Below, piece by piece: positions 60,661 to 64,000 of a DNA stretch of 64,000 nucleotides. The stretch is taken from contig NZ_CP099993.1 in the NCBI RefSeq assembly GCF_024138125.1, positions 2,790,001 to 2,854,000 on the forward strand, read 5' to 3'. Each line of letters begins with the position of its first letter. Positions within the stretch are counted from its first letter, which is position 1. Under the pieces are notes generated by a model. That model searched no databases, was not told the DNA's origin, and was given only the letters and a program-made list of their open reading frames with translations. The position numbers were made by a program, and so were the translations under genes. The stretch comes from Halorussus salilacus (GTDB lineage Archaea; Halobacteriota; Halobacteria; Halobacteriales; Haladaptataceae).

Positions 60661-60824
60661 GCTAGCTATCGCCGTCACCTATGAAACCGCACCGCGACCG
60701 CAGGCCACACCCTCCCCAACCGACTGCGTTTCTCGGTCCGGCGCTCGCTCCGGTCGCGCCGTCCCTGTGATACTCGTCCCTCGCGCGAACGATGGCGCGG
60801 CATGAAGCCGCGCCAGCGCGCGCC
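60661..60824 (+). repeat. Dispersed intergenic repeat, copy B
   Basis: Bounded by gctagctatcgccgtcacct and gcgcgcgcc; contains ccgcaccgcgaccgcaggcc, accctccccaaccgactgcg, tttctcggtccggcgct. Terminal hairpin: 8-bp arms (60794-60801/60807-60814) with loop atgaa. In a convergent intergenic space. Confidence 0.85.
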
Positions 60825-60851
60825 GAGTCGGAAACCCCGGCTTCTCTCCGT

Positions 60852-61481
60852 TCAGACGCCCGACCCGGTCGGCGCGTCGGGGAGGTCGTAGCGCTCGATT
60901 TCGATACCCAGCTCCCTCAGCGCCCCCTCGATGTGGCGCTCCTCGGCGAACTCCGCGCCGTCCTCTTCGCGGATGCGCTGGGCGGTCGCCAGCACCTCTC
61001 CCCGGCGGTCGTCGGGAATCGCCCACTTGTCGGTCGAGAGCTCGATGACGAGTCCGTTGTGGTCCTGCGTGTACAGCGAGTGGAAGATTCCCCGGTCGAA
61101 CTCGTTGTAGCCGCGCCACTCCTCCGCTAGAGCCTCGCGGATCTCGACGAACTCCTCGGGGTCGATGCTGAAGCAGAGGTGGTGGACCCCGCCGACGCCG
61201 GTGCGCTGGGGCCCCCGATGGGACTGGCGGTCGTCGCTCACGAAGAACGTGAGGATGCGGCCGTCGCCGGTGTCGAAAAAGAGATGGGTCGAGTCGGGGT
61301 CGTCGAGGTTCGGCTGACGGAGGATGAGGGGCATCCCGAGGATGTCGCGGTAGAACGCGATGGTCTCCTCGGCGTTGCTCCCGACCAGCGTGATGTGGTC
61401 GGTGCCCGTGGTTCGGATGGGGCTGTCGGGAAGTTCGGACGTGACCTCGAAGTCGTCGGCGGGACGGAACCGTTCGGACAT
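60852..61481 (-). CDS. VOC-family (glyoxalase/dioxygenase) protein
   Basis: 209 residues with two VOC beta-alpha-beta modules. TTGTDHITLVGSNAEETIAF starts the first; VGGVHHLCFSIDPEEFVEIR starts the second, and His residues in these and the Glu in LVIELSTDKW are the likely metal ligands. Resembles ring-cleaving dioxygenase or glyoxalase relatives. Substrate unknown. The C-terminal roughly 50 residues form a charged helical tail. Confidence 0.88.
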   Translation of the reverse strand: MSERFRPADDFEVTSELPDSPIRTTGTDHITLVGSNAEETIAFYRDILGMPLILRQPNLDDPDSTHLFFDTGDGRILTFFVSDDRQSHRGPQRTGVGGVHHLCFSIDPEEFVEIREALAEEWRGYNEFDRGIFHSLYTQDHNGLVIELSTDKWAIPDDRRGEVLATAQRIREEDGAEFAEERHIEGALRELGIEIERYDLPDAPTGSGV

Positions 61482-61610
61482 GCCAGGGGGTAGTCGGTCG
61501 AGGGCAATAGGTCTCAGGTAACCCTCACGTCACCGGCTGTGTGATTGGTGTGTCGGCAGAATTTCATCCGGATGGTCGGCGACGGTGACGTTCGGACGGG
61601 TCCCTTCGAC

Positions 61611-61823
61611 GCTAGCTATCGCCGTCACCTGTGAGAACCGCACCGCGACCGCACCACGTCCTCCCCAACCGACTGCGTTTCTCGGTCCGGCGCTCCCTCC
61701 GGTCGCACCGTCCCTACGATACTCGTCCACCCGCGGACAAACCACGTCCGCCGAGCCTTCGTTCGCTTCGCTCACGAAGACCTCGCGCGGTTGTCGGCCC
61801 ACGAGGGGCCGACAGCGCGCGCC
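61611..61823 (+). repeat. Dispersed intergenic repeat, copy C
   Basis: Same block order as copy B; bounded by gctagctatc and gcgcgcgcc. The terminal hairpin has 9-bp arms of different sequence (tgtcggccc/gggccgaca, 61792-61800/61806-61814) and a 5-base loop. Longer than B by about 50 bases. Confidence 0.85.
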
Positions 61824-61862
61824 GGGGTGAAAGGACGAGGGTTCGAATTTCCACAACCGAAC

Positions 61863-62014
61863 GGCGCGCGCTGGCGCGACCCGGCGGTTTTGGGTCGCGC
61901 CAAGGCGTGCGAGGGATGACCGAGCGACCGGAGGGAGCGACGGAATCGGCTGGGGAGGCGTGTGGCCTGCGGTCGCGGTGCTGTGCGGTCTCATAGGTAC
62001 CGGGAGTAGCTAGC
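61863..62014 (-). repeat. Dispersed intergenic repeat, copy D (inverted to C)
   Basis: On the minus strand it begins at the GCTAGC (62009-62014), then ctactcccggtacctatgag, the gcaccgcgaccgcaggcc block, a ctccccagccgat block, catccctcgcacgc and a hairpin with 10-bp arms (61873-61882/61892-61901), ending with gcgcgcgcc. Inner ends of C and D are 39 bases apart. Confidence 0.85.
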
Positions 62015-62102
62015 CGCGATGCTGGTGAGCCGTGAACGCGAACAGCACGAACGAACTAGAATCTACACTCAACACGAAAACCGCGAACCGCGAATCGAAC
62101 CG

Positions 62103-62107
62103 AAAAA
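62103..62107 (-). terminator. T-run after EF-1beta
   Basis: Five T on the minus strand, seven bases past the EF-1beta stop codon, in a lower-GC stretch (gaaccgaaaaagccgaatta). Confidence 0.4.
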
Positions 62108-62113
62108 GCCGAA

Positions 62114-62380
62114 TTAAATCCGACCGACGTTCTCGACTTCGACGCTCTCGACGCCCTCGACGTTCGAGAAGCCCTCCTCGACCGCCTCGGTCCCGCCCGT
62201 GTCGTCGGGGACGATGACGGTCGGCAGGAGCGCGACCAGCCCGAACGCGACGTCGTCGCGCTCGAAGCCGTTGATCTTCGCGCCCTCGGGGAGCGACTCT
62301 TCGAGTCGGTCCTGGAGGTCGTCGAGGTCGATTTCGGGGCTCTGCGGCATGACCTTGATCTTGGCTGCTACCTTCCCCAT
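62114..62380 (-). CDS. ef1b: Translation elongation factor 1-beta
   Basis: 88 residues from the ATG at 62380. It exchanges GDP for GTP on elongation factor 1-alpha. [20 protein letters not shown] (start), [19 protein letters not shown] and [15 protein letters not shown] match the archaeal EF-1beta, a single guanine-exchange domain. Two bases after the zinc-ribbon stop on the same strand; co-transcribed. Confidence 0.96.
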   Translation of the reverse strand: MGKVAAKIKVMPQSPEIDLDDLQDRLEESLPEGAKINGFERDDVAFGLVALLPTVIVPDDTGGTEAVEEGFSNVEGVESVEVENVGRI

Positions 62381-62382
62381 GG

Positions 62383-62562
62383 TTACGGTCCCATAAATCC
62401 GCAGTCGGGGCACTCGTAGAGGTTGCTCTGCTTGCGGCACTTCGCACAGCGGTAGATCTGCTGGCCGCAGTCCGGGCACTTGAACGACGCCGCGTTCGTG
62501 CCGGAGATGTTGATCCCGCACGAGACGCACCGTCGCGCCTGTTTCTGTTGGGACTGGCTCAT
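62383..62562 (-). CDS. Four-CxxC zinc-ribbon protein (HVO_2753-like RNA-binding type)
   Basis: 59 residues from the ATG at 62562. Four CxxC pairs are readable: [29 protein letters not shown] and ECPDCGFMG, giving two treble-clef or ribbon zinc sites. This small protein upstream of EF-1beta is conserved in haloarchaea; the name refers to Haloferax volcanii. Function uncertain; linked to translation by context. Confidence 0.9.
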   Translation of the reverse strand: MSQSQQKQARRCVSCGINISGTNAASFKCPDCGQQIYRCAKCRKQSNLYECPDCGFMGP

Positions 62563-62584
62563 ACCCTCCCATTCCCGCGCACGA

Positions 62585-62593
62585 CTTTTAACC
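62585..62593 (-). promoter_or_regulatory. TATA box of the zinc-ribbon/EF-1beta operon
   Basis: Minus-strand GGTTAAAAG about 25-30 bases before the ATG at 62562. Confidence 0.55.
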
Positions 62594-62648
62594 GCTTCGA
62601 AAGCGCGACCGACCGCGGAGTCGGCCGATTCGCAGTCGCGGGCTCGGT

Positions 62649-63875
62649 TCACCCGCGACCGCCCGCGAGGCGACCCGCCGCGGGAAGCCCCCGCAGCCGG
62701 AGCATGGCGAGCGTGCCGAGGACGGGGCCGACCGCGAGCGGCGCGAACGCCCACCGCCAGCCGACCGCGTCGGCCACCATCGGAAGCAACTGAATCGAGA
62801 CGGTGGTCAGCAGGAAGCCGACCGCGGTCTGGAGCGTGAGCGCGGTACCGACGTACGACTCCTCGGCCAACTCCGAGACCGCGGCCGAGAACTGCGCGGA
62901 GTCGGCGACGATGGCGAATCCCCAGATCAGTACGAAGGGGACGAGCAGGGCGAGCGACGACCCGAAGACGACGCCCGCGGCGAGGCACGCGACCCCGCTG
63001 ACGCCCATGCTGAGTCCCGTTATCGTGGTCCGGCCGAGTCGGTCGGCCGCCGACCCCGCGACCGCCGCTCCGAGTCCGCCGACCGCGATGGTTCCGAATG
63101 CGAGCAGGGACGCCAGTTCGCCGCCGACGCCGCCGTTTCCGCTCTCGGCGAGGCTCGCCGCGAGGTACGCCGGAATCCACGTCCAGACCGCGTACAGCTC
63201 CCACATGTGGCCGAAGTAGCCGCCGTTTGCCAGCATCGTGGCGCGGTCTCGGACGATGCGGCCGATGGCTCCGGGGTCGAAGGGAGCGGTCGGTGCCTGA
63301 TGCGGGCCGGGTTCGACCAGCAACGCCAGCAGGCCGCCGACGGCGGCGAGTCCTCCTGCGCCGTACAGCACGACACGCGGCTGGCCGACCCCGCCGACCG
63401 CCCGGAGCAGGTGGGGGAGCGCCGACCCGACGGTGAGCGCCCCGACCAGCACGCCGATGGCGAACCCGCGGCCCTCCTCGAACCACCCCGCCAGTATCTT
63501 CATCCCGGTCGGGTACACGCCCGCCAGCGCCATCCCCGTCAGAAATCGGAGCGCGATGGCCGGGGTCGCGGCGTTCACGACACCGGCGATGAGAACGGTG
63601 AAGCCCGCGCCAGCGAGGGCCGACCCGGCGAACAGGTAGCGGGGCCGGACCACGTCGGCGATGGTGAGCGCCGACGAGAGGAACGCGCCCGCGACGAACC
63701 CCAACTGGACCGCGATGGTGAGCCACGCCGTCTCGGACGCGGTCAGCCCCCACTCGGCCGACAGCTCGGGTGCCGCCGCGGTGGCGCTGAACCACAGCGA
63801 CATCGCCAGCAGTTCGGCCAGCGCGACCACGAAGAGGACGCGTCGCCGCCGCGAAACCGAGGCTCGGTTGCTCAT
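62649..63875 (-). CDS. Major facilitator superfamily transporter
   Basis: 408 residues, about 12 membrane segments. [20 protein letters not shown] is the first segment; the family loop between segments 2 and 3 reads [18 protein letters not shown], and [24 protein letters not shown] resembles the segment 4-5 region of MFS antiporters. A cytoplasmic loop ([20 protein letters not shown]) separates the halves. Substrate unknown; could be an efflux pump or nutrient importer. Confidence 0.9.
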   Translation of the reverse strand: MSNRASVSRRRRVLFVVALAELLAMSLWFSATAAAPELSAEWGLTASETAWLTIAVQLGFVAGAFLSSALTIADVVRPRYLFAGSALAGAGFTVLIAGVVNAATPAIALRFLTGMALAGVYPTGMKILAGWFEEGRGFAIGVLVGALTVGSALPHLLRAVGGVGQPRVVLYGAGGLAAVGGLLALLVEPGPHQAPTAPFDPGAIGRIVRDRATMLANGGYFGHMWELYAVWTWIPAYLAASLAESGNGGVGGELASLLAFGTIAVGGLGAAVAGSAADRLGRTTITGLSMGVSGVACLAAGVVFGSSLALLVPFVLIWGFAIVADSAQFSAAVSELAEESYVGTALTLQTAVGFLLTTVSIQLLPMVADAVGWRWAFAPLAVGPVLGTLAMLRLRGLPAAGRLAGGRG

Positions 63876-63906
63876 CGATTCGTCTGCCCGAGTCGTTCGC
63901 AGAGGC

Positions 63907-63918
63907 CCGTGATAAATA
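63907..63918 (-). promoter_or_regulatory. TATA box of the MFS gene
   Basis: Minus-strand ggtatttatcac about 32-42 bases before the ATG at 63875. The remaining bases to 64000 hold nothing I can name. Confidence 0.5.
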
Positions 63919-64000
63919 CCTGTGAAGGAGTAGGACGGACGCCCGCCCGGACGACCCGCCGATTTGGCGCGGGGCCGGGCGTCGCTCGCACCTCGAATCT

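Larger units (their letters stand above)
61482..62113. other. Intergenic region with the inverted repeat pair C and D
   Basis: 632 bases without a gene. The outer 129 bases are unassigned; copies C (61611-61823) and D (61863-62014) form an inverted pair; after that comes an AT-richer 99-base stretch that ends at the EF-1beta stop. Confidence 0.7.

Overview
The window looks like chromosomal DNA of a haloarchaeon (class Halobacteria). Base composition is very GC-rich and the predicted proteins are acidic. Secreted proteins carry twin-arginine (Tat) signals. Archaeal information-processing genes are present (L7Ae, S28e, L24e, L21e, RpoF, EF-1beta, archaeal-type GltX, TmcA, KsgA, RNase J, a 5-prenyl synthase). 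Haloarchaeal families such as HEWD, DUF7344-like, bat-type regulators and halocyanin-like cupredoxins occur, and promoters are archaeal TATA boxes about 30 bases before the start codon. I see no rRNA, tRNA, CRISPR array, insertion sequence or prophage.

Left part (1-6.8 kb): five tandem Tat-exported subtilisin-like (S8) proteases on the minus strand, four with their own AT-rich promoter and the last pair co-transcribed, followed by the start of a BsuPI-type putative proteinase-inhibitor gene cut by the window edge. Next come DUF2797, a DUF6498-like membrane protein, purM, a small protein, and a complete nucleoside-type BMP/ABC importer (10.5-15.5 kb). A small toxin-antitoxin-like pair, an M50 protease overlapping a TraB-family gene, and a surface-glycan cluster (beta-helix lipoprotein, GT2, flippase, large GT-C-like membrane protein; 18.4-24.5 kb) follow.

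Middle (24.5-42.9 kb): DUF1616, a thioesterase, a gene under a DtxR/IdeR-like palindrome (probably metal-regulated), an FKBP isomerase, a sulfite-oxidase-like molybdoenzyme beside a two-domain cupredoxin, an EthD-like protein, HEWD, RNase J plus prenyl synthase, a DUF7344-like regulator, a large receiver/PAS/GAF/bat-HTH regulator, gltX, a lipoprotein, a zinc-knuckle-like microprotein, TmcA and a GNAT acetyltransferase.

Right part (42.9-64 kb): the L7Ae-S28e-L24e-Ndk operon with a leader that can be drawn as a kink-turn, a soluble chemotaxis transducer, a penicillin acylase, two divergent peptide-type ABC permeases without partners, a MetE pair, the L21e-RpoF-DUF655-KsgA-HemK2 cluster (interrupted by an intergenic repeat and an MscS gene), cystathionine synthase, a VOC protein, a zinc ribbon plus EF-1beta, and an MFS transporter.

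Two structural themes are not explained by gene content. First, six of about eleven divergent intergenic spaces carry a long perfect GC-rich hairpin (arms 14-22 bp) whose sequence differs every time. Second, a family of roughly 150-215 bp non-coding repeats occurs five times between 48.9 and 62.0 kb. Its terminal hairpin is kept while the stem sequence changes, and two copies form an inverted pair bounded by GCTAGC. With the protease array and its shared promoter elements, these are the most promising undescribed features. All family names come from reading the translated sequences; no database search was run.
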